A stretch of 64,000 bases of DNA from Roseburia hominis (GTDB taxonomy: Bacteria > Bacillota > Clostridia > Lachnospirales > Lachnospiraceae). The stretch spans positions 118,756 to 182,755 of the forward strand of contig NZ_JADYUI010000004.1 in assembly GCF_021531695.1 (NCBI RefSeq), given 5' to 3'. A model generated the notes under the pieces. The model made no database searches and was not told where the DNA came from. It saw nothing but the letters and a program-made list of their open reading frames with translations. Below, one piece after another: positions 17,512-27,600 of the stretch. Position 1 is the stretch's first letter, and every line of letters starts with the position of its first letter. Position numbers and translations under genes: made by a program.

Positions 17512-18993
17512 CTATTCCTTTCGTTTTAATTTGATCCGTTCTGTTCTACGGGCAAAAATCGGCCGGCGATTCAGATAAATAAGGGGAAGTCTTCCCACAC
17601 AGTCTCTTTCATCCTTATAATCATTTAAATCGGCTCCGACAATCGGCATAAGATACGGAATCCCAAAGCTTTTTAAATGAGACAGATGAATGAGTACCGT
17701 AAGCAGACATAACAAAAATCCGTAAAACCCAATCCATGCACAAAATATAATAAAAAAGAACTTTAAAATACGAAATGCCGTGGCAAATTCTTCATTTGGT
17801 ATTGCAAACGAACAAAGTGCCGTAAACGCTACAACAATGACTACAATCGGACTGACCAGATTTGCTTCCACTGCTGCCTGTCCGATAATAAGACCTCCCA
17901 CAATCCCAATCGTATTTCCCATTGCTCCGGGGAGCCGCACACCTGCCTCCCGAAGCAATTCAAACGATAATTCCATTAAAATCACTTCAACAATGGAAGG
18001 AAACGGTACCCCCTCCCTTGCCGCTGCAAAAGATAACAGCAGTGTTGTAGGCAAAATCTGCGTATGAAAATTCGTTACGGCAAGATACAATCCCGGAAGC
18101 GTCATTGCAAAAAAAGATGCCAAGTACCGAAGTATTCTTCCAAGTGATGCAATTTCAAACCGATTGTAATAATCATCACTGGTTTTTATAAAAGAGTTAT
18201 AATCCGTCGGCAAAATAAGTGCCATTGGAGAATTGTCACACAACAATACAATTCTTCCCTCTAATATTGCCATTGCTGCACGATCCGGGCGCTCCGTCGT
18301 CTGAAATTGCGGAAACGGCGAATACCACTTCTCCTCCGTCAATTGTTCAATGACTCCGCTATCCAATACTCCATCAATTTGGAAGGTATCAAGCCTTTTT
18401 TGTATTTCCTCTAATAATTCGGGATATATCAAATCTTCCATATAGACTAAATCCACATTTGTTTTTGAACGCAATCCCACTTTCTTTTCTACTACCTTTA
18501 CCTTCGGGGAACGCACACGCTTTCTGATTAAGGCAGTATTTACTTTTACAGAATCCGCAAATCCCTCATTCGAACCACGAATCACCTTTTCCGAATCTGC
18601 CTCATTCACTCCCATATTCGGATAACCTTGATCCGGAATTTTGATTGCATGTGGGTATCCATCCACAAATAAAATGGCATCTCCGGTCAAAAGTCCGTCT
18701 GCTGCTTCCTCATAAGTATCAAGAATCGTAAAATCTGAAATTCCGAGCGCATTTTTGTCAAGACAAAGATATACGTCTTCTTTCTTCTTACTGCTGCATG
18801 TATTAAGCAGTTTCCCAATCATTGATTTTTCAAACAAAACATCACTTACTGCAACCTCAATATATGCAACAAAGCAACCAATATCTTTCTTCTCGCCAAG
18901 ATACATATCGCGCATCTTGATATCCGCACAATCTTTGAAAATTTCTTTAAAATGTTCTCTGTCTTTTTCTATCTCTCCTGCTATTTTCTCCAC
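17512..18993 (-). CDS. gerKA: GerA/GerKA family germinant receptor subunit A
   Basis: 493 residues starting at a GTG (18993) with aggagg 7 bases upstream. It has a soluble N-terminal domain of about 270 residues, then the conserved membrane domain with FAMTLPGLYLAVTNFHTQ, FPSIVEVILMELSFELLREAGVRLP and GNTIGIVGGLIIGQAAV, which are hallmark GerA segments. The C terminus is basic and cytoplasmic. It forms the core of a nutrient germinant receptor with the B and C subunits encoded downstream. First gene of the operon; the space upstream contains the MITE-like element. Confidence 0.95.
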   Translation of the reverse strand: MEKIAGEIEKDREHFKEIFKDCADIKMRDMYLGEKKDIGCFVAYIEVAVSDVLFEKSMIGKLLNTCSSKKKEDVYLCLDKNALGISDFTILDTYEEAADGLLTGDAILFVDGYPHAIKIPDQGYPNMGVNEADSEKVIRGSNEGFADSVKVNTALIRKRVRSPKVKVVEKKVGLRSKTNVDLVYMEDLIYPELLEEIQKRLDTFQIDGVLDSGVIEQLTEEKWYSPFPQFQTTERPDRAAMAILEGRIVLLCDNSPMALILPTDYNSFIKTSDDYYNRFEIASLGRILRYLASFFAMTLPGLYLAVTNFHTQILPTTLLLSFAAAREGVPFPSIVEVILMELSFELLREAGVRLPGAMGNTIGIVGGLIIGQAAVEANLVSPIVVIVVAFTALCSFAIPNEEFATAFRILKFFFIIFCAWIGFYGFLLCLLTVLIHLSHLKSFGIPYLMPIVGADLNDYKDERDCVGRLPLIYLNRRPIFARRTERIKLKRKE

Positions 18994-19098
18994 TCTGTCA
19001 CCTCCTAGTATTTCCTATTCTCGAACAAATGTGTGCAAAGCACCATTCGACTATTTTCTTCTCTGTAAGCTGTGCATTATTGCACGAAGTTCTTTTTG

Positions 19099-19428
19099 TT
19101 GTATAGGATTAGGGTGTCAAAAGGTCGCAAGAAAATTTAATCTGTCATATTGCACAAAATGAATTTGGTATTTTTGACTTATGAAGGATATTAGATTTTC
19201 TTAATGTTCTGTAAAATATTCCAGCAACTCAGCAACAGGATGTTGATGAGAGCCCATGCTGAGCCACGGATGGCGAATCGTGGGCGGTTGCGGTCGTGAT
19301 TCAAATACCTGCCAGAACATTTAGAAAATGTTATATCCGTAATTCGGAACAAATGACAAATTACATCTTTGTGTAATATGACAAGCAAAAAATAGTTTGC
19401 GACCTTTTGACACCCTAATCCTATACAA
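19099..19428. mobile_element. MITE-like element with 32-bp perfect terminal inverted repeats
   Basis: The left terminus 19099-19130 is the exact reverse complement of 19397-19428 (32 of 32; outer part ttgtataggattagggtgtc, inner part aaaaggtcgcaa). Similarity continues inward through tgtcatatt.cacaaa, giving arms of about 65 bases. No transposase is encoded: the two small reading frames over it share the residues CIGLGCQKVA only because they read opposite copies of the terminus. It lies between gerKA and the gntR-type gene. A solo half copy lies at 14634-14662. A non-autonomous transposable element is the best reading; a very large hairpin of other origin is the alternative. Confidence 0.6.
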
Positions 19429-19498
19429 CCAAAAAAAGAAGCCGGCACCATATCCGTCTTCTTTTAGAATGTTCTTTTTTTATTATTTTATACTTCAT

Positions 19499-19538
19499 CC
19501 CGAATTTATGATTTCACTTGGCGAGTGAATAATTCGGG
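19499..19538 (-). terminator. Hairpin after the GntR gene, member of a dispersed repeat
   Basis: cccgaatt pairs with aattcggg and attcact pairs with agtgaat/agtgaaat within 19499-19538, with a small bulge. It follows the GntR stop codon directly and probably ends that transcript. The sequence recurs at 11936-11966 with two changes, so it may be a repeat reused as terminator. Confidence 0.6.
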
Positions 19539-19539
19539 T

Positions 19540-20220
19540 TTATTTTGCTTTCTGCTCACGGATAATGCTCTTTACTGCGTCCGCCTGATTCTGTACATGT
19601 TTTTTCATCACTTCAGAAACATATGCTTTATCCTTTTTCACAATTCCTTCATATAATTCTTCATGCTCTTTAATCAATATCGGATAACTTTTATCATCTT
19701 TTAAATACTCAACGCGGTAACGGTATACCTGTTCCCGTAAATTATTCAGGATGCCGACAAGTTTTTCATTCCCCGTTGCTTTATAAATCACATCATGAAA
19801 CACGACATCTGCCTCTGCAATTTTTTTTATATCTCCTATTCGGATTGCCTCTTCAACTCCACGCATTGCCACCTTTAACTGCTGTAACTGCTCCTCTGTA
19901 ATTGCATCACAGGCAAGCTGTACTGCCAACTCATCCAAAGCCGCACGAATCTCAAGAGAATCCTCCATATCCTTTTCTGTCATTCCGGCTACCTGTGCCC
20001 CTTTTCTTGGAATTGTAACCGCAAGCCCCTCCTGCTCTAACATACGGATGGCTTCTCGAATCGGTGTCCGGCTGACTCCCATTTTTTCTGCAAGCTGAAG
20101 CTCCATCAAGCGCTCACCCGGTTTTAATTCTCCTTTTAAAATTGCTTCCCGCAACGTATGAAACACCACATCCCGCAAAGGAAGATACGCATTCATATTT
20201 AATTCTAAATCATCTACCAT
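19540..20220 (-). CDS. GntR family transcriptional regulator (FadR/FCD subfamily)
   Basis: 226 residues. An N-terminal winged helix of GntR type (LREAILKGELKPGERLMELQLAEKMGVSRTPIREAIRMLEQEGL, key residues SRTPIREA) is followed by an all-helical FCD effector domain with the metal-binding histidines and aspartates seen as DVVFHD and KEHEELYEGI..KKDKAYVSEVMKKHV. FCD regulators respond to small acids or sugars acids. The gene follows ispE with a 13-base gap on the same strand, so it may be cotranscribed; no obvious target gene is adjacent. Confidence 0.9.
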   Translation of the reverse strand: MVDDLELNMNAYLPLRDVVFHTLREAILKGELKPGERLMELQLAEKMGVSRTPIREAIRMLEQEGLAVTIPRKGAQVAGMTEKDMEDSLEIRAALDELAVQLACDAITEEQLQQLKVAMRGVEEAIRIGDIKKIAEADVVFHDVIYKATGNEKLVGILNNLREQVYRYRVEYLKDDKSYPILIKEHEELYEGIVKKDKAYVSEVMKKHVQNQADAVKSIIREQKAK

Positions 20221-20233
20221 CTTGTTCCCTCCA

Positions 20234-21100
20234 CTATAGGTTATACGGCCTTGTAATATAGAGTTGTTTTGCCAGTTCTCTTTTTCTTATCTCATCCAAT
20301 GCCACCTTCGCTTTTGTTTCCTCTTCAAAAATTCCAAAAACAGTTGGTCCACTGCCACTCATCATTGCTCCAAGACTTCCAAAATCCCTCATAACCTGCT
20401 TGATTTGTCGAATAACCGGATACTTCTCTATCGTAACTGTTTCTAACAGATTTCCCATATGCCCGGATAACCCTGCTAAATTTTTCTGTTTTAAATCATC
20501 TACTAAAACATCCATATCCGGATGCTTTGTCTTTTCATCTAAGATCAGATTGTCATATACAAATTTTGTCGACACACTAACCGGTGGTTTTGCGATTAAA
20601 ATCTTACAATCCGGCATACCGGGAAGCCTTGTCAGCTTCTCTCCGATTCCCTCTGCCAATGCCGTTCCCCGCATAATACAATATGGCACATCAGCTCCAA
20701 GTTTTACTCCAAACTTCATTAACTCTTTCTTCGTAAGTGCAAGTTTACATAACTTATTTATTCCAACCAGCACTGCAGCCGCATCGGTACTTCCACCTGC
20801 CATTCCCGCTGCCACCGGAATATATTTTTTGATATCAATCCAAATTCCCGACTTAATATCAAATTCTTCCATTAATAGCTTTGCTGCTTTATAGGCAAGA
20901 TTGTTTTCATTTGACGGAACATACGAAAGATTGGTTTTTACCTGAATCCCCGGTTCCTTTGTAATTCGAAGCAAAATACGGTCATATAAAAAAACCGTCT
21001 GCATAATCATTTTCACTTCATGATAGCCATCATCCCTGCACCCAGTGACATCTAAGCCAAGATTAATTTTGGCAAGAGCCCTCAATTTCATTTCGTTCAT
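20234..21100 (-). CDS. ispE: 4-diphosphocytidyl-2-C-methyl-D-erythritol kinase
   Basis: 288 residues from the ATG at 21100 (aggag 9 bases upstream); a longer frame to 21160 has no ribosome site. GHMP kinase hallmarks are present: LRALAKINLGLDVTGCRDDGYHE (catalytic Lys and Asp of IspE), the ATP loop VAAGMAGGSTDAAA near residue 95, and C-terminal GAMMSGSGPTVFGIF. It phosphorylates CDP-methylerythritol in the non-mevalonate isoprenoid pathway. A near-consensus region ttgact..tactatgtataat precedes the gene. It forms a likely unit with the GntR gene. Confidence 0.95.
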   Translation of the reverse strand: MNEMKLRALAKINLGLDVTGCRDDGYHEVKMIMQTVFLYDRILLRITKEPGIQVKTNLSYVPSNENNLAYKAAKLLMEEFDIKSGIWIDIKKYIPVAAGMAGGSTDAAAVLVGINKLCKLALTKKELMKFGVKLGADVPYCIMRGTALAEGIGEKLTRLPGMPDCKILIAKPPVSVSTKFVYDNLILDEKTKHPDMDVLVDDLKQKNLAGLSGHMGNLLETVTIEKYPVIRQIKQVMRDFGSLGAMMSGSGPTVFGIFEEETKAKVALDEIRKRELAKQLYITRPYNL

Positions 21101-21256
21101 TGTTCTTCTCCTGTATTTTGTATACATTATACATAGTAACATTTTATCGCAAAAAGTCAATCTTTCCTCTCAACGAAATTTAAAAAACTGCCGATATATA
21201 TACAAAGAAACGAGTATGGATACTCTTATTTATACAATACCAAGGAGGGTTATATT

Positions 21257-21967
21257 ATGGATGTGAATGCAATCAACACAATTTCCGCTTCTCAGACAGA
21301 GACTGTCAAACGACAGACTCCGGTAACTGAGACAAAAAACGAAGAAGCCAAACAGACTACCGATACCAAAAAGGTAACTGAAAGCAAAAAGCAGGAAGAT
21401 TCCGGCGTCATTTACGAAAAGACTTCTTCCGATGGATATTATTCCATCAAAAATGCCGGTCTGATTGAACAATTAAAAGCTGACACCGAATCACGCATCT
21501 TGAGTCTTCGCGATATTGTAAATCAGATGATTACCAAACAGGGAAATACGCTTGCAAAGGCGGATGATATCTGGAGTTTTCTTGCTTCCGGTGATTACAC
21601 GGTAGATGAAGCCGCTAAGAAAAAAGCGCAGGAGGAAATTTCAGAAGATGGCTACTGGGGCGTAAAACAGACCTCAGACCGAATTCTTGATTTTGCCAAA
21701 GCACTTTCCGGCAATGATGTTTCAAAAGCTGATTTACTTTTAGACGCTTTTAAAAAAGGCTTTGCAGAAGCAACCAAGACATGGGGGAAAGAACTTCCTG
21801 ATATTTCTCAAAAGACCTATGATGCTGTTCTGGAAAAATTTGACGCCTGGAAGCAGGAAGCAAATACCAGTGCCTCTGCGACTACTGACTCCCAAACCGG
21901 GAATGATACAGCAACCACCTCAGAAGTTGTCAAAGCCCAACAAATAATAGAGCAAAATAAAGAATAA
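21257..21967 (+). CDS. Hypothetical protein, possibly DUF5610-like
   Basis: 236 residues, preceded by a strong ribosome site (aaggagg) 10 bases before the ATG. No signal peptide or membrane helix. The first 50 residues are a polar, Thr/Lys/Glu-rich linker. A conserved-looking helical region spans about 95-200: QEEISEDGYWGVKQTSDRIL, then DFAKALSGND and FAEATKTWGKELPDISQKTY. This GV.QT..RI..FA pattern followed by W...LP.IS..T reminds me of DUF5610, from memory only. The C-terminal tail is again low complexity (Ser/Thr/Gln). Function unknown. It is a single-gene unit with its own terminator. Confidence 0.7.
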   Translation: MDVNAINTISASQTETVKRQTPVTETKNEEAKQTTDTKKVTESKKQEDSGVIYEKTSSDGYYSIKNAGLIEQLKADTESRILSLRDIVNQMITKQGNTLAKADDIWSFLASGDYTVDEAAKKKAQEEISEDGYWGVKQTSDRILDFAKALSGNDVSKADLLLDAFKKGFAEATKTWGKELPDISQKTYDAVLEKFDAWKQEANTSASATTDSQTGNDTATTSEVVKAQQIIEQNKE

Positions 21968-22013
21968 GTACCAATCGCTTATATAGCCATTGAACAACAA
22001 ATGTATCAGACGT

Positions 22014-22057
22014 AAAAAATCCCTTTCCCTATGTTTTCCACAGGGAAAGGGATTTTT
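22014..22057. terminator. Bidirectional terminator between hypothetical gene and glgP
   Basis: aaaaaatccctttccct (22014-22030) pairs with agggaaagggattttt (22042-22057), a stem of 16 bp with T tracts both ways, between convergent genes. Confidence 0.9.
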
Positions 22058-22062
22058 ATCAT

Positions 22063-24534
22063 TTACATCTCATCTTCCATCGTCACAGTCACCTTATCAA
22101 GATGCCAGATATCATCTACATACTCCTGAATGGTACGGTCTGATGAGAATTTACCGGAATGTGCCACATTTAAAATTGCACTCTTAGCCCATGCTTTTTC
22201 ATCTTTATATGCTTCCATCACACGTCTTTGTGCTTCGACATAAGACCGGAAATCTGCCAGAATAAAGTATGTGTCCGCATACTGCGTACACTGGGTATTC
22301 AACAGGGAATTATATAAATCACGGAACATTTCCGGATCATTCGGAGAATACATTCCGTTAATCAACTGCATCAATACCTTTCTGATATCCTGATCCTGAT
22401 TAAAAATCTGCATTGGATCATAATCTCTCTTCTTTTCATGTTCAATAACTTCATCTGAACTCATACCGAAAATAAAGATATTATCTTTTCCAACTTCCTC
22501 TGCAATCTCAACATTGGCACCATCCATAGTTCCTAATGTTAAAGCTCCATTTAGCATAAATTTCATATTTCCGGTTCCGGAAGCTTCTTTACTTGCCGTC
22601 GAAATCTGTTCACTGACATCCGCTGCTGCAAAAATCATTTCTGCATTGGATACCTTATAATCCTCGATAAAGACGACTTTAATCTTTCCATGAATGTCTT
22701 TATCATTATTAACAACATCAGCCACCGAGTTAATCAGCTTAATCGTAAGCTTCGCATTGCGATATCCGGCCGCAGCTTTCGCACCAAAAATAAAAGTTCT
22801 TGGAATAAATTCCATATCAGGATGTTCTTTTAACTGGTTATAAAGATACATGACATGCAATATATTAAGCAACTGACGTTTATATTCATGCAAACGCTTT
22901 ACCTGCACATCAAAAATAGATCTCGGATCTACCTCAATTCCATTGTGCTGCTGAATATATTTTGCCAGACGAAGTTTATTTTGATATTTAATATTCATAA
23001 ATTCCTGCTGTGCTTTTTCGTCATCTGCATAAATAGCAAGCTTCTCCATATGGGAAAGATTTGTAATCCAGTCACTTCCGATATGTGCTGTTACCCAGGA
23101 AGCCAGCAGAGGATTCCCATGCATAAGGAAACGGCGCTGCGTAATACCATTCGTCTTATTGTTGAATTTCTCCGGAAACATCTCATAAAAGTCTTTTAGT
23201 TCTCTGGTCTTTAAAATCTCCGTATGAAGTCTTGCCACACCATTTACGGAATAACCGGCTGCAATTGCCAGATTTGCCATTTTGACCTGACCATCATAAA
23301 TGATTGCCATTTTTCTAACCTTTTCATTATCGTTTGGAAACTTCTGCTGAATCTGTAAAATAAAACGACGGTTAATTTCTTCTACAATCTGATAAATTCT
23401 AGGAAGCAGACGGGAAAAAATCTCAATTGGCCATTTTTCCAACGCTTCTGCCATAATTGTATGATTGGTATAAGCACATGTCTTCGTTGTAATATTCCAT
23501 GCCTCATCCCAGTTTAACCCTTCTTCATCAATTAAGATTCGCATCAGTTCTGCTACTGCTACCGTTGGGTGCGTATCATTTAACTGGAATGTCACCTTCT
23601 CCGGCAACATGCTGATATCTGGGTGATTCTTTTTAAAACGGGCAATTGCTCGCTGAACACTTGCAGATACAAAGAAATACTGCTGTTTTAAACGTAATTC
23701 TTTTCCTGCTACATGATTATCATTCGGATATAATACCTCAACCAGATTTTTTGCAAGGTTCTGCTGCTCTACTGCCTTCTTATAATCCCCCTTATCGAAA
23801 GCATCCAATGCAAAGGACTGCATCGGCTGTGCATCCCAGATCATTAAGGTATTTACCATATTGTTATTATAACCGATGATTGGCATATCATATGGAATCG
23901 CTAAAACTGACTGATAGTTCTTTTGTACAAAACGGGTTCTTCCTGCTTCATCTGTCTTCGCACTGACATAACCGCCAAATTTTACCTCATAAGTATATTC
24001 ACTTCTCTTTAACTCGAACGGATACCCATCTTTCAACCAGTTATCCGGCTCCTCCACCTGATAACCATTCTCGATTTTCTGACGAAACATTCCATAATGA
24101 TAACGGATTCCGCATCCATACACCGGATAACCCAATGTAGAAAGCGAATCCAAAAAGCATGCTGCCAGTCTGCCAAGACCACCATTTCCAAGCGCCGGAT
24201 CCGGTTCCTCATCTTCAATGGCATTTAAATCGACGCCCATTTCTTCTAATGCTTCCTTTACCTCATCATAACAAGTCAGATTAATTAAATTATTGCCCAG
24301 GGCACGACCCATCAAGAATTCCATGGACATATAATATAAAATCTTTGGATCTTCCCGTTCAAACTCATGCTGTGTTGCAATCCACTGATCAATGATAACA
24401 TCCTTCACAGTATATGATACTGCCTGAAAAATTTCCTGCTTTGATGCTTCAGAAAAAGTCTTTCGATATAAGTTTTTCACATTATCGCTGACATTTTTTT
24501 TGAATGTTTCTTTTTCAAAAACCTGGTTTTTCAT
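22063..24534 (-). CDS. glgP: Glycogen/starch/alpha-glucan phosphorylase
   Basis: 823 residues, GT35 family. The PLP site KEASGTGNMKFMLNGALTLG holds the lysine that binds pyridoxal phosphate, and NGGLGRLAACFLDSL near residue 130 and HEYKRQLLNILH are typical. It splits alpha-1,4-glucan with phosphate to yield glucose 1-phosphate in the cytosol. The ATG at 24534 has gggaggggg before it. It stands alone between a terminator shared with the hypothetical gene and the terminator of ileS. A promoter may lie at 24622-24651 (TTGACG, 18 bases, TATGAT on the minus strand). Confidence 0.97.
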   Translation of the reverse strand: MKNQVFEKETFKKNVSDNVKNLYRKTFSEASKQEIFQAVSYTVKDVIIDQWIATQHEFEREDPKILYYMSMEFLMGRALGNNLINLTCYDEVKEALEEMGVDLNAIEDEEPDPALGNGGLGRLAACFLDSLSTLGYPVYGCGIRYHYGMFRQKIENGYQVEEPDNWLKDGYPFELKRSEYTYEVKFGGYVSAKTDEAGRTRFVQKNYQSVLAIPYDMPIIGYNNNMVNTLMIWDAQPMQSFALDAFDKGDYKKAVEQQNLAKNLVEVLYPNDNHVAGKELRLKQQYFFVSASVQRAIARFKKNHPDISMLPEKVTFQLNDTHPTVAVAELMRILIDEEGLNWDEAWNITTKTCAYTNHTIMAEALEKWPIEIFSRLLPRIYQIVEEINRRFILQIQQKFPNDNEKVRKMAIIYDGQVKMANLAIAAGYSVNGVARLHTEILKTRELKDFYEMFPEKFNNKTNGITQRRFLMHGNPLLASWVTAHIGSDWITNLSHMEKLAIYADDEKAQQEFMNIKYQNKLRLAKYIQQHNGIEVDPRSIFDVQVKRLHEYKRQLLNILHVMYLYNQLKEHPDMEFIPRTFIFGAKAAAGYRNAKLTIKLINSVADVVNNDKDIHGKIKVVFIEDYKVSNAEMIFAAADVSEQISTASKEASGTGNMKFMLNGALTLGTMDGANVEIAEEVGKDNIFIFGMSSDEVIEHEKKRDYDPMQIFNQDQDIRKVLMQLINGMYSPNDPEMFRDLYNSLLNTQCTQYADTYFILADFRSYVEAQRRVMEAYKDEKAWAKSAILNVAHSGKFSSDRTIQEYVDDIWHLDKVTVTMEDEM

Positions 24535-24556
24535 AATGACCCCCTCCCATTTTGTA

Positions 24557-24594
24557 AGAAAATCCCTTTCTACTACTCTAGTAAGGGATTTTCT
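24557..24594 (-). terminator. Terminator after ileS
   Basis: Perfect 12-bp stem: agaaaatccctt (24557-24568) and aagggattttct (24583-24594), followed on the minus strand by T-rich sequence. It separates ileS from glgP. Confidence 0.8.
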
Positions 24595-24652
24595 GTCACA
24601 TTATAGTTGCCTTATGCTTTTATCATATAACGCAAATAGTCACTACGTCAAG

Positions 24653-27600
24653 TTATTGTTTTTCTACCCCAAGTGAAACATGTTCTCCGTTAATATCCCA
24701 CTCTTTTTCATAACCATTTCCTTTTCCTTCTGTGAGACTATCTGCTAATACTTCACCGGCAATCTGTGTTCCATATTTTTCAAAAATGGATTTGATTTTT
24801 TCATTTGCTTCATAAGATACTTTTATCTTATCCATAACCTCAAAACCGGCTTCTTTACGCATCGTCTGAATTTTACTGATTAATTCGCGCACAAATCCTT
24901 CTTCCAAAAGTTCCGGAGTCAGGTTGGTATCAAGTACAACTGTGACTTCATTATCTCCTTCTGTCACATAACCTTCCTGCTGTGTCATTGTAATCAGCAA
25001 GTCTTCTTCATAAAGAACCACTTCATCACTTACCTCCGGCAAATGCAAGCCCTCTTTGCTCTTCACCTGCGCCATAGCTGCATTTCCATCAAGATTTGCA
25101 AGTGCTTTCTGAATCTGTCCTAAATATTTTCCGTATTTTGGTCCTACGGTACGAAGCTGCGGTTTAAAGGTATACGTAGTATAACCTGATACATCCTCCG
25201 TAAATACAACCTTTTTCACATTCAGCTCATCCGCAATGATGTCTGTAAAGAATTCCGGCAGTTCAAATGGTGCTTTTACATACATGGTGCCAATTGGCTG
25301 GCGGTTTTTGATACTTGCTGCATTTCTGCACGCACGTCCCATGACAACAACCTTTAATACTTCATCCATGTTCTTTTCTAATTCTTTGTCTGTGTATGCT
25401 TCCTCCGCTACCGGGAAATCACACAAATGAATACTTTCCGGTGCTGTTTTATCAATGCTTCTTACCAGATTCTGATAAATCGCTTCTGTCATAAATGGAA
25501 CCATTGGTGCTGCGGCCTTACATACTGTAACTAATGCTGTATACAATGTCATATATGCATTGATCTTATCCTGTTCCATTCCCTTTGCCCAGAAACGCTC
25601 TCTGCTTCTTCTCACATACCAGTTACTCATATTGTCTACAAACTCATCCAACGCTCTTGCTGCTTCCGGAATCTTATAGTTTGAAAGATCATTGTCTACT
25701 TCTGTTACAACTGTATTTAATTTTGACAAAAGCCATTTATCCATCACAGACAATTTATCATATTCCAGTTTATACTTTGTTGCATCAAATTCATCGATAT
25801 TGGCATACAAAACGAAAAATGCATAAGTATTCCAAAGTGTTCCGAGGAATTTTCTCTGTCCCTCCGTCACTGCCTTATCATGAAAACGATTTGGAAGCCA
25901 AGGTGCACTGTTAATATAGAAATACCAGCGAATCGCATCTGCACCATGCTTATTCAATGCATCAAACGGATCTACTGCATTTCCTTTCGACTTACTCATC
26001 TTTTGTCCGTTTTCATCCTGCACATGTCCCAAAACGATAACATTTTCATAAGGTGCTTTATTAAACAATACCGTTGACTCTGCCATCAGAGAATAGAACC
26101 AGCCTCTGGTCTGATCCACAGCTTCTGAAATAAACTGTGCCGGGAATTGCTTTTCAAACACTTCTTTATTTTCAAACGGATAATGGTGCTGTGCAAATGG
26201 CATTGCTCCGGAATCAAACCAACAGTCGATAACTTCTGACACACGATGCATGGTTTTTCCGCACTCCGGACACTTAAAGGTAACTTCATCAATATACGGA
26301 CGATGTAATTCCACCTCTGCATCCTTTGGATTGCCACTGCGCTCTGCTAATTCTGCGCGGCTTCCGATGCATTCCTGATGTCCACACTCGCATTCCCATA
26401 CCGGAAGTGGGGTTCCCCAGTAACGATTTCTTGAAATACCCCAATCCTGAATATTTTCAAGCCAGTCTCCAAAACGTCCTTTTCCGATGGATTCCGGAAT
26501 CCAGTTTACCGTGTTGTTATTGCGAATCAAATCATCCTTAACTTCCGTCATTTTTATGAACCATGATTCTCTCGCATAATAGATAAGCGGAGTATCGCAA
26601 CGCCAGCAATGCGGATACTCATGTTCGAATTTCGGTGCTTCAAATAACAGTCCCTTTGCATCCAGATCTTTTAAAATCATAGGATCTGCTTTTTTTACAA
26701 ATACACCTGCATAAGGAGTTTCTTCGGTCATCTCTCCTTTTCCGTTTACGAGCTGTACAAACGGCAAATCATATTTTCTTCCGACTTTTGCATCATCCTC
26801 ACCAAATGCCGGTGCAATATGAACAATACCGGTACCATCCGTCATGGTTACATAATCATCACAAACAATATAATGTGCCTCTTTATGCTGTTTTGCAATA
26901 ATGTCTTTTGCACAGTCGAAGAGTGGTTCATATGCTTTATGCTCAAATTCGATTCCCTTTTTAGTCTCTAAAATCTCATATGCCTTAATTCCCTCTTCTT
27001 CATTTGCAAGCTTTCCTAAAACCTTATCCAGCAATGCAGCTGCCATATAATAAGTATATCCGTCTGCCGCTTTTACTTTGCAGTAATCTTCATTCGGATT
27101 CATACAAAGAGCCACGTTACTCGGTAACGTCCATGGTGTCGTGGTCCATGCCAGAAAATATGCATCCTCACCAACTACTTTAAAACGTGCGATTGCAGAA
27201 CGCTCTTTTACCGTCTTATAACCCTGTGCCACTTCCTGCGCAGAAAGCGGAGTTCCACAACGTGGGCAGTATGGTACGATTTTAAATCCTTTATATAATA
27301 ATTTTTTATTCCAGATTTCTTTTAATGCCCACCATTCAGATTCAATAAAGTTATTATCATAGGTAACATATGGGTTATCCATGTCTGCCCAGAAACCAAC
27401 TGTTCCGGAAAAATCTTCCCACATTCCTTTGTATTTCCACACAGACTCTTTACATTTTTTAACGAATGGCTCCATACCATATTCTTCAATCTGCTCTTTT
27501 CCGTTTAAGCCAAGCATCTTTTCTACTTCAAGCTCTACCGGAAGACCATGGGTATCCCATCCTGCTTTTCTCGGTACATAATTTCCTTTCATGGTCTGAA

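Noticed and set aside
18755..19451. Two small frames that share CIGLGCQKVA
   Set aside because: The shared residues come from the two inverted termini of the MITE-like element, not from related proteins.
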